Assembly (NCBI GenBank): GCA_038030265.1
Contig: CM075939.1
Coordinates: 34,081,253 to 34,145,252 of the forward strand
Length of the DNA: 64,000 nt
Reading direction: 5' to 3'
DNA from: Corythucha ciliata
Taxonomy: Eukaryota > Arthropoda > Insecta > Hemiptera > Tingidae
The position numbers and the translations under genes were made by a program. The notes under the pieces were generated by a model that searched no databases, had not been told where the DNA came from, and saw only the letters and a list, made by a program, of their open reading frames with translations. Below, in pieces: positions 1 to 22,000 of the stretch (position 1 is the first letter of the stretch; each line of letters opens with the position of its first letter).

Positions 1-764
1 AAAGTTTGAAACTCGTCTGGTTTGAAGGCCTTTTTCGGATTTAGACTATTAAAACCCTAATTTAAAAAATGTCAGGCGACATTTTGGAGTTTGGGTTCTT
101 GACTCAATTGTCAGTTGCTGACGTTTTTTGTGCCCAATCACGATCAAAGTAATTATGTCCAGTTCTTAATGGCTTGGTTAATTTCTGGGGCTCCGTTTTG
201 ACGGAAAGTTCCGATTTATCCGCCTGTAGGGTCACATAATCACTAAAAAGTTAGTAATCGATGATATGTTAAAAGATATGGATATTTTTTTTACATGAAA
301 AAAAATGTTAAAATGGTAAAAATGCTACGCTCATGGATAGGTCTTTAGATGTAGTCTCATTGTCAAGTCTTGCGATAGGCAGAGCAGACGTAATCGAAAT
401 TGATCATGCCCACAACTCATTGTGGCATAGCTCTGGAGGAATAGTAACCCCGGAAAGAAAAGGAATAGGAACCCGTAACCCGTGAATTTAAAATGTGTGT
501 TGCTTTTATTGTCTTAACTCATTTTATTGTGTGCGGAAGCAGACGCGAAAAACTAATCCCACCCCGCCTAAGAGTGACGCTATTTCCATTTGCTCCTTGA
601 TATTTCATAATTTGATGTGAGTAGCGTGCGTTTTGTTTTCTTGGTGATCACTAAAACAATTATGTTCAAAGCCAATTCATCTCAAGTTACCCTTTGGGGG
701 GTGGGTGGGATCGCGTCTGCATCTGCTGGGTATCGACAACAGAGGGGGCTGTGCTGTTTTCCAG
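1..764. other. Left-edge non-coding stretch, probably intron
   Basis: No convincing exon was found on either strand. The interval ends in a pyrimidine-rich tract and CAG just before 765, which fits an intron of the + strand gene that follows. Upstream exons of that gene would lie left of the window. Confidence 0.4.
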
Positions 765-1652
765 GGTTCGCTCATTCAGGCGCTCAGGGAAGAAAAGGAA
801 AAATACCCCAGCCACTACTGGCGAGTGTGACAGGCTTTGAATCTTCCTCGTTTCTGCAGGTTTGTTGCATATTTTATTTTATTTGTATTGAATTTTTCTA
901 TTTAAAGTTGAACTTATTGGTAGTGGGGGGTTACGCTCGTTTTAATAAAAATTTGTCCACTTCAGGGTCTAGTGGGAGGCAGTGGAGGTGGATCGAGTGG
1001 AGGAGGTAGCGCTAGTGGCAGTGGCAGTGGCGCTCGTCAACAAGAGGATATAGCTTTACTAGAAAAACAAGGGCTTTGTTCTCAGCAAACCCGTAGCGCG
1101 TCCCTGCCTCCCAGCTCTTTACCGCGCCCCAAACGAAGTGGTAAATCATCGCGGGGAGGTGGTGGAGGCTCGAGCGGAGGCGGTGGTGTGGAGAAAAAGT
1201 GTGGCGAGTACGGACGTCTCGACAGTGGCCGAAGCGCCGGGCGGTCTGGCTCTGAGTCGCCGCCCGTGCGCATCGTCAAACTGAGCAACAGTGGCAGTGG
1301 TGGGGGGAGTATCAGTTGCGACGCTCCCCCCTACTCAAGGCTCTCGAACAGCGGCGACAGTACTCCTCCGCCCGGCGGCTCGGTCACTCCAACGTCCTCT
1401 TCGACCATTGTTCATCGGCCGCCTTACCAGAACCCCTCAGCCGTTTCCAAAATGCCCGCGATTCAACGTTCCTCTTTCCTGCCGCCTCCTCGAAAAATAA
1501 CCGACTACCCCGCTTGCTTCACCCAGCAACAGCAGCTAGGCAGAACTGCTCCCTCTCTCGTTCGCAGAAGTTCTCTGCCTAAACCGGCACCATCTTCCCC
1601 ATCCTCCTCGTCTTCCCTTCCTATCCCCAACAAATACAGAATCCAGTTTTAA
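765..1652 (+). CDS. 3' terminal exons of an unrecognised Gly/Ser/Pro-rich protein (partial)
   Basis: Two exons are inferred: 765-824 (20 codons, acceptor CCAG, weaker donor GTGTGA) and 966-1652 (acceptor TTCAG, stop TAA). They join in phase 0. The first encodes a charged helical stretch containing ALREEKEKYPSHYWR. The second starts with Gly/Ser repeats, then a short charged piece (RQQEDIALLEKQGL), then long Ser/Pro/Arg-rich sequence with repeated S-x-L-P pieces (SSLPRP, SSLPKP, SSLPIP), ending KYRIQF. Such S-x-L/I-P motifs in basic Ser/Pro-rich context resemble EB1-binding sites of microtubule plus-end proteins, so a cytoskeletal adaptor is possible, but I do not recognise the family. The 5' part is outside the window. 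The open frame, codon-level Gly/Ser structure and flanking splice sites support a real gene. The 60-bp exon is less certain than the last exon. Confidence 0.6.
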
Positions 1653-2172
1653 GTGCCTTTAAAACTTGCCCGGTGAACCTAATTCTAACGATCTAATTAT
1701 TTGTAACTTTTAACTTTCCTAGAAAGATCAATCTAGTCCTAGATCTACACAATTATCTCATTTTATTTAGTAACTTATCACTTTTTTTTTACTAACAAAT
1801 TTTCTACCGGAGCGTGCCTTATTCCTAAATTGTTGTCACAGCTAGTCGTTGAAAGGAAAACATGTATTTTTAATAAAAATTTAATTGTAGACCTGCATTT
1901 CTCCCGGTCAAAATGGTAAATGAGACATCCGATCCAATTTGGCCAATATTTTATATTTGTGTCAACAGTCAACGTAACATCGTTAAATACAACTCTCAAA
2001 TAAATGTAATAAAAACAGTAGGAAAAATAGAGAGACTCGAATTGAACAAGTCCATCGGAATTAAGACAGATTTAAAAGTTTGATTTCACAGAGGAATGCG
2101 TATAAAAATGAGAACCGGCCACCGTGATTTCTAAAAGGCGACTAACTTTTTTAAACGTCCGTTACGCCTTCA
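1653..2172. other. Convergent 3'UTR interval
   Basis: AT-rich interval between the stop of the + strand gene and the AK2 stop on the - strand. A + strand AATAAA lies at about 1999-2004 and could end the left gene. A - strand AATAAA (TTTATT at about 1762-1767) could end AK2. The two transcripts may therefore overlap at their 3' ends. No other feature was seen. Confidence 0.45.
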
Positions 2173-12538
<10,366 letters not shown>

Positions 12539-13070
12539 TTTATGTAGTTGAAAGCACTTATCTTCCTGTCCTGCAATAGTTTTTTTTTCAGGTTTTTAAT
12601 TTCCTTGATCTAATCCAAAATCTAATCAATCCAAACGACGTGTGCCGAGTGATAACAGCATTCACGCTTTTTTAAATGCTTTTTTGCTAGTTGATTTTGA
12701 TGGAATAAGATCAGTCTTTAAACAATTTTCAGGACTTTACATAAGTTTAATAACTCTTCAATGTATCCAATTCCAAAAACATTCAAGGTTTTGCTTTCAC
12801 GCTCCGTGATTGACGTTGGTAACATTGGGCCGACTTGTTTAGTCGGTGTTTTTCTTTCGTTTGTGGCGTGCAGTTTTCTTGGTTGTGAAGTTCGTGAAAG
12901 ATCCTTAGTTTTAATATTCCAATTTGTGAAGTTCCGTTTAATTTTGCAACCTTTGCCGCCCAGTGACCCTTCGCTCACCACTCTTCTCGTGCCCTCCGTA
13001 CAAATGAAAATGTTCGAAGTTCAATTTAAAGTACGCCCTGTGTCGGAAATAGCGGCGAGCCGTTTGTAAA
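12539..13070. promoter_or_regulatory. Bidirectional promoter interval of AK2 and Rsf1
   Basis: 532 bp separate the AK2 start codon (- strand) and the Rsf1 start codon (+ strand). Both 5'UTRs and core promoters must lie here or in unseen upstream exons. No clear TATA box was seen. An in-frame TAG at 13050-13052 precedes the Rsf1 ATG, and the ATG context (AAAATGG) is favourable. Confidence 0.6.
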
Positions 13071-16000
13071 ATGGCTGCCTCCTCGGAGACTGTGGAAGAC
13101 GGCAAAAATAAATCCGAGGCTGAAGCTACAGCTCCAGTCGAAGATAAAGCCGCTTCGGTTGAGGAGGCGGCAGAGAACGGAAAGGATTCGTCCGCCTCCG
13201 ACGTTGCCGATGCTGTCGAGAATGGAAGCGTCGAAGGTGTTGAAGAAGAAGATGATGATGAGGAGGAGGAGGAGGAGGTGGTAGTGAACGAGAAATTAAA
13301 AACCGAAGGAGCGCCCCCGGCCAATTTGACTTGCACGTCCGATCCTAATTTTGCTGTAATTTGTTCGTTTCTTCAGAGATTTTCGGTAGCCTGCGGAATT
13401 CCCAACCCGCCATTCCCTCAGTTGCAGCAAATGCTTGAAGACACCGATCAAGGTAAGAAACTCAGATTTCGTACCTACTTCCTCGATTAGACTAATTCGC
13501 GTTACATTTATTCATTCTTTTCATCTGTGTGTGTAATGTATTCCCAGGCGATCAATCAACCTCGATCATTTCTTTCATCCAATCATAGCTTTGTTTACGG
13601 CTGATATAAAGTCGTGCAGGTTGCCTATTCTCCTGTCCGTGAAATCACAAAAAAAAGGTCGAGGGTTTTTGTAGGAAAACTACCCTAGCTGTAACGAATT
13701 CACGACATTAATAATTGGTATTTTGGAGGATGGGTACTAAATAGTGCCGGTGCTACGTCTGTGGGATCAGAAGCTATCAAAATATGAAAATTGATTAACA
13801 AATAGCTACGTAACATCCGCCTTGGGCCCTTGAATCTTGGACTCCATAAAAATGTTGTTGACAATGACCGAAAACTTCAATCTCAAATTGGAATAGCTTT
13901 TGGTGGGGGATACAAGTAATTTATTGCATGCCAACTCCAAGAAGTTTACGCAGGGCCCATGTAACGAAGTTCCTTGAACCGATGACAGTGAGAACCTCAG
14001 TACCAGTTTTTCGGCTAACATTCCATCAAATTAAGTGGGGTTGGTCGTAGAGCCAAATGAGGTGGCAAATCATGCCAAACTGACAGAATATGAGGCTATA
14101 TGGATTGACGAATGTATCGAAACGTCTTGCCTGCAGTTTATGACGGGGTTAGGTAAGACGACCATTCTTGGGCAGAGTACCAACGGTTTCAAGCTTTTGG
14201 AAGGACCGTGGGTTTGTGGAGGGGGAGCGGCTTTGGGGGCTCTACAGTATACCAAATTGCAATACTGCCTATGAAAATGGCAATAAATCTATGAAGATGT
14301 ACGAACTATCCGAGCCCGCATAAAACAATAAGTAAAGCCCTGTTCACACGATGCAATGTTTGTAGCTATATTGCATGCTGGTTTTAGTGGATCGTGAGCC
14401 GCTCAAAACGTGCTCGTCGTAACAAAAACACACTTCGAGCCTGTTTTGAGCGGCTCGCGAGCTGCTCGGCTCAGGCTCGGCTTGCAAGTGTATACGCAGC
14501 TTTACAGGGGATGTTTTTTCGGAAGGTGAATATGACGTAACATGCTATAGCCCGTCAAGAAGAACATGAACCCGAGGCCAGCGCACTCTCATTCGATTAG
14601 TTGCAACTTCTCTTCCCTCAACTTTCCTTACCGAATTGGTTGTCTCACTGTTCACCAAAGATAAGTGTTATTATCAAGCCGAAGTTCCGTGGAGGAGGTA
14701 AGGAAAAATAGCTATTGTGGCTGATCACAGGAGGGCAAGGTCCACGATTAACTTGACGGGCTATAACTGGCGTGTTTGAAATTACTTAAAACTTCAAAAA
14801 TCGTGTATAGTCCAGTAAACTTACAGTGGTTTCCATCCGCATAAAATTCCGCTTTGAAGCCGAGCATTTCCACCCGTCTTCTATGAATTATATCATTTGG
14901 TAACGGAGAAGACGGGTGGAAATGCTCAGCTCCAGAGCGGCATTTTATGCAAATGGAAAACGCCATTAGCAATAAAAAGGGGGGTCTACTAACTAATACG
15001 CGAGGCGATTTGACTTGTGGAGGACTGGTGTGAGCTATGAGAGTTAACTATTAACCCGGATGAAGTGAAACTATTTTTGTTCACGAATAGAAGTAGTCAG
15101 GGGCTTCGGGCCATAAGTATCAAGGAAAGGGAGGTGGAACTCTTGACGGAGGTAAAATACTTGAAGGCGTGGCTGGACCATCGGCTGAGATGGGAAGCGC
15201 ACATTAGGAATACCTACCAGAAGGCCTTACGATATACGTGGTCATTTGCCCAAGAATTCTTTATGGGGCAGTAGTGTGGTGGAATTCTGCCAGGCTTGAT
15301 AGGGTGCAGTGGTTAGCGTGTCTGGCCACTCTGAGGGCGTTTCGGACGACACCAACTAGACGGATAGAGGTAATGTTGCGTCTAAAGCCTCTGAGCCTTC
15401 AGCTAAAGACAAGGACAATGGAAACGATGTACAGGAAGCGGAACTAATTTTACTTCCCTTCTCTCTACTTAGTAACAACTATCTTGTTCGGAGCTGATCG
15501 GGAATCATTATCTGCAATGGTCGTGCTTGTTACAAAGGCAAAATGATTCTCCAACGGTTCCGAACGATTTCAACTGGTGGGCACGTTGGAACAAACCAAA
15601 CATTGGTGTTACAAAAGTCGTCCTGGTCTAATTTTTCGAAAATGACCATTAAAAGAATCCCACATGGTCACGACCAACGAAATCCGACAATATGGCGCGG
15701 ATCCAGAGTCGACTTGAGAAGGGGGCCATGACTCAATTCGGCCCTCGCAGCATCGCACCTACCAACACCGCAGCATGCAGTTTCTGTGGCCTATAATGCT
15801 CGCAAGTTTCGAACGCTAATGGTGGATTTCACCACCAAGCCGAACCTCGTTTGCATAACATTCAATGCATTTTTCCCTTAGTCCAACTTTGAACCGAACC
15901 TTAAGCCGAGGGGGTGAAATCCTTCATGATTACCTACATAACATATTTTTAAAAATTGGGGAAACCGTGAACTAACTGATTGACAAAAGTATTCCACGTC

Positions 16001-19000
16001 CCGAGTAAAATTAGCTTAACCCACGGGTGGAGGAAATGGTATGAGCAAAACCGCGTACTCCAAGGTTTCTGGACACAGGGAATCCGAAAATCGAAACGGA
16101 TTTGCAATCATAATAGCCGTTGAAGTGGCTCTCACTGTTATGCCACCGTCTTTGGCCACTTATTGTACACGTGTGCCCTTATTGCACGCGTTGATACCCA
16201 ATTTCGGGTCTTGATTAAATCCATTTCACCTTTTGCGTCACAAAATGAAGCAATGAAGTGAAGCAGCCACTTATTTCTATTTTGTTTTTTTCCAAGGGTG
16301 TTTCCAGCTTTGTTGGCCCATTTTATTAAAGGGCAATTTCGTGGTTCTGATTCACCTCAAAAGTATAATTTCAGGGGTTTCTCTAAACAAAATTTGTTTC
16401 GACCCGTATTACCGATTCACGTAAACTCCACAATAAGAACGCTTTCCAAAAGATTGCTGTACCCAAACGGCTTTCTCCACAGACTGGCGATGCATCACAA
16501 AAACGTCCATATCTTATCAGCTTTTTTATGATGTATTCACATATCATGTTACCACTGACGTTTCTCGACGAATATCGTGAGCAATTGTTATTTATTTGTT
16601 AGAAAAATGCGTTTCCGCGCATTCTCGCGATGTTATTGCAAGAAATGTCAGGGGTGCCGTTAAATGTGAATACGCCATAACAAACTTTAGAAAATAAGGG
16701 ACGTTTTTTTGGAGAATCGTAAGTCTGTGGAAAGCCCCGTTTGGATACAGTAATGTTTTGAAAAACGTACAATTTATGGAATTTACGTGAATCTATGACA
16801 AAAGGCCAAATTTCTAGGAGTTGATGATGATTTAAAGCAATGAAATGGCCTCTATCTCACATGAAATTTTCCATAGTTCCCGAAACTGCCATCAATGTTT
16901 GGATTAGGTGCGATTTAAGCCGAGAAATCGCGGATCTTTGAAAGAAATTGCCCTGTTTTTGCATTATGAAGAAAAAAATCATAAACCAGGAATGGCTCGA
17001 GATAGGACACCTCCGGAGGTGGCATTGTACTCGGCTTTAGACGTGGTTTCACCCAAAATTTTGTATCTGAGTAATACGGATCCACCTTGTGTATATGACC
17101 TAGGCAAAAGGAAGCCTATTATCCTTTAAAAAGTAGCGCCCCTTGAGAAGAAGAGAAGGGTTTTGTCCCTCCAAGGGCATATTACTAACATTCTACAGTT
17201 CACCGAAATTGCAATTTGATTTTACAAAAGAAAATCGTGCAAACAAAAAAAAGTTTCCTTATGCCAGTTTTTTCGACAAAAAACGTCGAAATACGAAAAA
17301 TGTTTACTACTGCACCCCCCGTAACTCTCGAACCGTTCACTCAAGCAAGATTATCTCAGGGATCATTTTTGTGGGCAATTTGATGACGATTATTTTTGTA
17401 AACGCTCATTTTGACGCTAAACCTCATAGATTTTGAAATATTCGAGAAATACTGGAACAAAATAAGAATTTACCAACTTATTACCTCCTCCCACCCAAAC
17501 CCATAGCTCCAAATGGTGGAACTTTCTACCAATCAATATGTGGGTTGTGAGGAACAATTTGGCGTTGAAGGGAAACTTTCACTTTGGATGTTGGGGTTTA
17601 GGTCTAATTGCACCGTACTATCAATAGCAATTTCCCGGAGTTGGCTCATTTTTTCAGGGCAATTTCACTGGTCTTGCTCTTTTTTATAACAAAATGCCAG
17701 GTTGGCCCACCTGAAACCTATTTCGCGGGATGGACTCACCCAGAAAAACACTCATTCCGTGAGTTTGAAACACTCTACAACCAATTAACGCGTCCGGCCT
17801 CTTTAAAAATGGAAATCCACGGAATTGACCAGTTGGAAGCGCGTATCGCGACACAGGTTCGCCCTTGAAAAGCAGTTTCGTGGGTTTTGCTTATGCAAAA
17901 GTAAATTTCACATTTCACATTTTTTTTTTTGATAGTGTTAGGTTAAAAAAAAGAATAGGTAATTTTAAAGGCCAATTTCATGGGTCTAACTTGAAAAAAA
18001 AAAAGTCGTGGGTTTGTGCCATTCGAAACCAATTTATTGGGATTGCTTGATCGATTGTGTGATGGCTCGTTTCTCTGCGATCTCAGAAACTTGTGTCTGT
18101 TGTGTCACATCTTCTGTTTGACCACCGAATGAACACGAGATGCCGGCACTAAATAAACACTCAAAATTTCAATTATTCGATAATTAACCAATCAATATTG
18201 GTGGTTGTTTTCGAGGGCGAAATTGACGGTCTATTTGAGATAAACAAAAAACCTTTTTGACCTGATTTATCGTGTCTTTGCTTTTTCTGAACTTTAACTC
18301 ACGTTTTATAGCCAAAGCAAACAGAGTTCAAGGGCTGTCTAGGGTTCTAAATTTTTCCAGTGGAAATTCTGTTTCTTAGGCGAAATTTCAAGATTTTGTT
18401 GTTTTTTACGAGCAAAATGTTAAGTTTTAGGGCCATATTCAGAAAACAAGCTTAACCTTTACATCTCCTTTAAGCGCTTCATATTTTTACAAACCATCAC
18501 ATTTTTCAGCTCCTTTAGTTTAAGGCTTTGTAAAGGAGAGTTTCTGAATACGGCCCTCAGTGTTAATTACCCAGTTTGAATGGGTAAATTGTCGGTTTCG
18601 GAATATAGCTTTCGGTTTGGAGGATTGCTCCGTCTTGGCTTCGCCCTCGCATGCACTTATTTAGAAGCAAACTTGTGTTTTAATGTTTTAACTTGGGCAC
18701 TTTTAGTGCATTTCATTTTTTTTATTATTCATATTATTCAGGCATAATAAATATACAACAGTTTTTTGAAAGTATAGTAGCTTTTTGGGTCCTTTTAATA
18801 GTTCCACAGGACCACGAAGTTTCAGCGCTTTTTCTAAATTTTACCATTGAATTAGCGCTTTTTCTCAATACTGAACGCGGCTTTTGCCCCCAAGACTGCT
18901 CATTAGCGTGCTTTTTCAATTTTAGCCGCGAAGTTGCCTCCAAATGCCGCCATATAGTCATTTTTGACCCACATGTGATGTAGAATCACCCATTTCAATT

Positions 19001-22000
19001 ATGCACCATTTTCCCGTTACACCCTGTATACAGGGTGATTCAGGAGGAGATGCACATACTGAAGTATGTTGTAGTACTAAGTATTTGCGACCAAAATCAC
19101 CCTATGAGCATAGGGTCACAAATGCTTTCCTTCTGAGATACACGTACATTTGTGTTTTTTTAGCGACTGCCTTCTTTTTCTCCAAAAACTCGATTTCACG
19201 GCCGAACCGCTGGGCCTAGAAAAAAACTGTTGACGTTTTTGAAAAGAGCACAAAATTTCACTTCAGAAAACAGTGCTCTGCTGAGTGCTATGATTTTTCA
19301 AAAATGACGGAAGTTACTTTTTTGAAATTTCTCGTATAATTCAGCGACTGTTTTCTGCCAAATTTACAATGCTTTCAATATGGTTCCAATATCAGAAAAA
19401 CATGCCCGTTTTGTGACCTTTCCAATGACCTCCTCAAAATTGATGTTGGTCCAATTTTGAGAAATATATCACACATGAAATCCGAAAAAACAAGGTGTAA
19501 ACGTGCAAAATCTGTATGTTTGTCCCGGTCAGGCAGGCCTGGGAAGAGAGCATTGTTATTGTTCAGATCAATGTATTCACTATCGCGAATGCTACTGGCC
19601 AATGGAATAGGAGAAATGGTCTTGGGATAAGTCATCTTAGTGAATATTTTATTTTTAGGGTTTTGGCTTTTTTAAAGACTTCAAATTAAAAAACCCAAAA
19701 AGTTCTCTGACGATGCCTTCAGCCGACGATACTAGGACGAAGGGGTTATCCTATCACAATTAAAATGGTTATCGCGTGGATATCACCCGTGTTACTTCAT
19801 ATAACACTCCTTCGTGTACTTCATCATCAGGGCTTCATTCGGAACTGGATGCGATGTTGGTTTTCTGTTTTATTGGTTGCGAAGAAACAATTGTTAAACT
19901 TACCAGCCATTTTGAAGTAGCCCAAAGCGGTGTTCGCCAGCAGCTAGCTCTGGTGAGGGCCCATGTCCTGAATAGCGATCTCAGAAGTGTCATCTCCTGG
20001 ACCATAAATAGCGTCCTGTGTAGGTTGCAAATCAAAACAACCAAATGACCCGGATTTTTCATGCGGTGGGCTCCGGGACTAAATGGCACTTGGATGAGCT
20101 GGTCAATATGTATTCGTATTTACGTATTAATTTATTTTAAAAGTGATGCCTAATCCTGACGAAAGGTAGGTCTCAAGTTCAATACAGACTATTCACACAA
20201 TACAGACACGCTGTCCCACGTTTGATATGAAAGTCCAACATAGGCTTTTGTGTGTTATCGTTCACATTGCTTGGGCACGCATCCCACGTGTTTCCAGGTC
20301 ACGTCAGAGCAATGTAAACACGAACAAAAGCATTTTCTGGAATTTTGTGTCACACGTGGGAATATGTGTTCCCACGTCACGTCCAAGTAGTCTGTATTCA
20401 CTTTAGGAAATGCCCTCATTACCCTTTCTCTAACGCCTTGCAATGCTGAATGAATTCAGTTTCTGTCATCACTTATTGCTATTTCTGTGCTCCATTTTAG
20501 TGTCCCAGACATTAATTGATCTTCACGTCAAGCTTTTGCGGAAAGCGCGAAAATCTTTCTCCGTTGATAAATGGGAGCGGGCTCTCACAAAATTCGCTCA
20601 CTCGTACTCCCAGCAAGATGGTTGGGAATTGGAAAGGTTCGGCTACAAGAAAGCTTCCTTAGCAGTAAAACTCCAACTTTTGAAGGTACTCATCCATGAT
20701 TACCTGCCTTGAATTCAATGAGGCTAATCCTTGCCCTTCGTTTCGTTAGGTGTTGCTAGAGTCTCAATTCGACGTAAATATACGATTCAAGACTGAAGTG
20801 AATAAGTTGTCAGCGAATGACCTTCGGGAGGAAGCTCTGGGGCGTGACACCACTGGTTTTACTTACTGGTGTCAATTCGATCCGGCGTGTCACGTTCGAG
20901 TTTACCGTGAAGACCAGGATGAAGAGTTATGGGAACTGGTTGCACAGTAAGTAGACACTTGAGCTGGAGGAAATGAGAGATTGAAATGAGAGTTATTTTT
21001 GTTTTTTAGGGATCGAAATGGCTTGGTTGACCTGATAGACAGCTTGTCGTCGGGAGAAGGACAAGAAGAGTTGTCCATTATTTTGAAAGAAGAAAAGGAA
21101 GCGCTTCTTGAAAAAGAAAAAGCTGCTTTGAACCAACCGGATGCCGAGGGCGATGGTGAAGAGGACGAGTCCGAAGAGGAGCGTAGTGGAGAGGAAGATG
21201 AAGAAGATGGGGAAGATGCTGAGGAAAGCGCCGAGAGCGAGGAGGATGATGACGCTGAGGAAGGCTCCGCCGATGAAGAAGAAGAGGAAGAGGATGGAAG
21301 CGATGAAGACGAGGAAGAAGAGGATGAAGATGAAGAGGGGGATGAAGAGGACGAAGAGGATGGAGACGAAGAGGACCCTGGAGAAAAGACCCCTAGTTCT
21401 AAACCGATTGAAAATGGTCTTGGCTCTGGTGATTCTGAAGTTACTCTTGACTTGACGAAGCGCTCCTCGACGCTAACTGTGCCCCCTTCAGAAGGAACTG
21501 CCGTTCCCGCTCAACCTCCAAAACCCGGTTCGAAACTCGAAAGTATCTTTCGAACCAAACTCGGAGCCTCTTCCAAACAAGCACCAAGTAACAATCCTCC
21601 TCCGTCGGACCAGTTCATGGGCGATAGTGCCGAAATTTTAAATCAAATGGCGGAAAGATTCAATAGTGGTACATCGAACAAACGGAAATTTGATGTAGCT
21701 GAGGACCTTTCCAGCAAAAAATCGAAAATAGACAATATTGCTGTGAGTGAGGCTGTGGAAGAGAAAACCATGGTGGTTGATGGGCCTGGGTCCGGGGCTG
21801 AATGTCAATCGGTGCCTTTTTTTAGCGATGAAATATGTGAAGAGGTGATTTTGTTTAACTTTGTACCCCATTCATAAACTATTAAGCTTTCTTCTCTCTC
21901 AGGTAATCTTCATCTCAGGGCCTGGATCGGGTGCCCTATGTCAAACGGGAAATCCTGGATCCGAAGTTGACGAGGAAAAATCAGCGAAGGAAGTAGAACC

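Larger units (their letters stand above)
13071..20946 (+). other. Rsf1: Rsf1 exons 1-3: DDT/WHIM-like N-terminal domain
   Basis: Exon 1 ends with [11 protein letters not shown] and [11 protein letters not shown]. Exon 2 gives [20 protein letters not shown] and [20 protein letters not shown]. Exon 3 gives [13 protein letters not shown], the [14 protein letters not shown] strand and [11 protein letters not shown]. In this order they match the human RSF1 N-terminus, the region that contacts the ISWI partner in related proteins. Exons 1 and 2 are separated by a 7-kb intron. Confidence 0.92.

Noticed and set aside
14035..14274. 79-codon + strand frame in Rsf1 intron 1
   Set aside because: No homology recognised, and it does not join the neighbouring Rsf1 exons, which already join in phase without it.
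20443..20500. Rsf1 exon 2 starting at an upstream ATG
   Set aside because: The conserved N-terminal DDT start is in exon 1, and TTTTAG at 20495-20500 is a good acceptor that joins it in phase.
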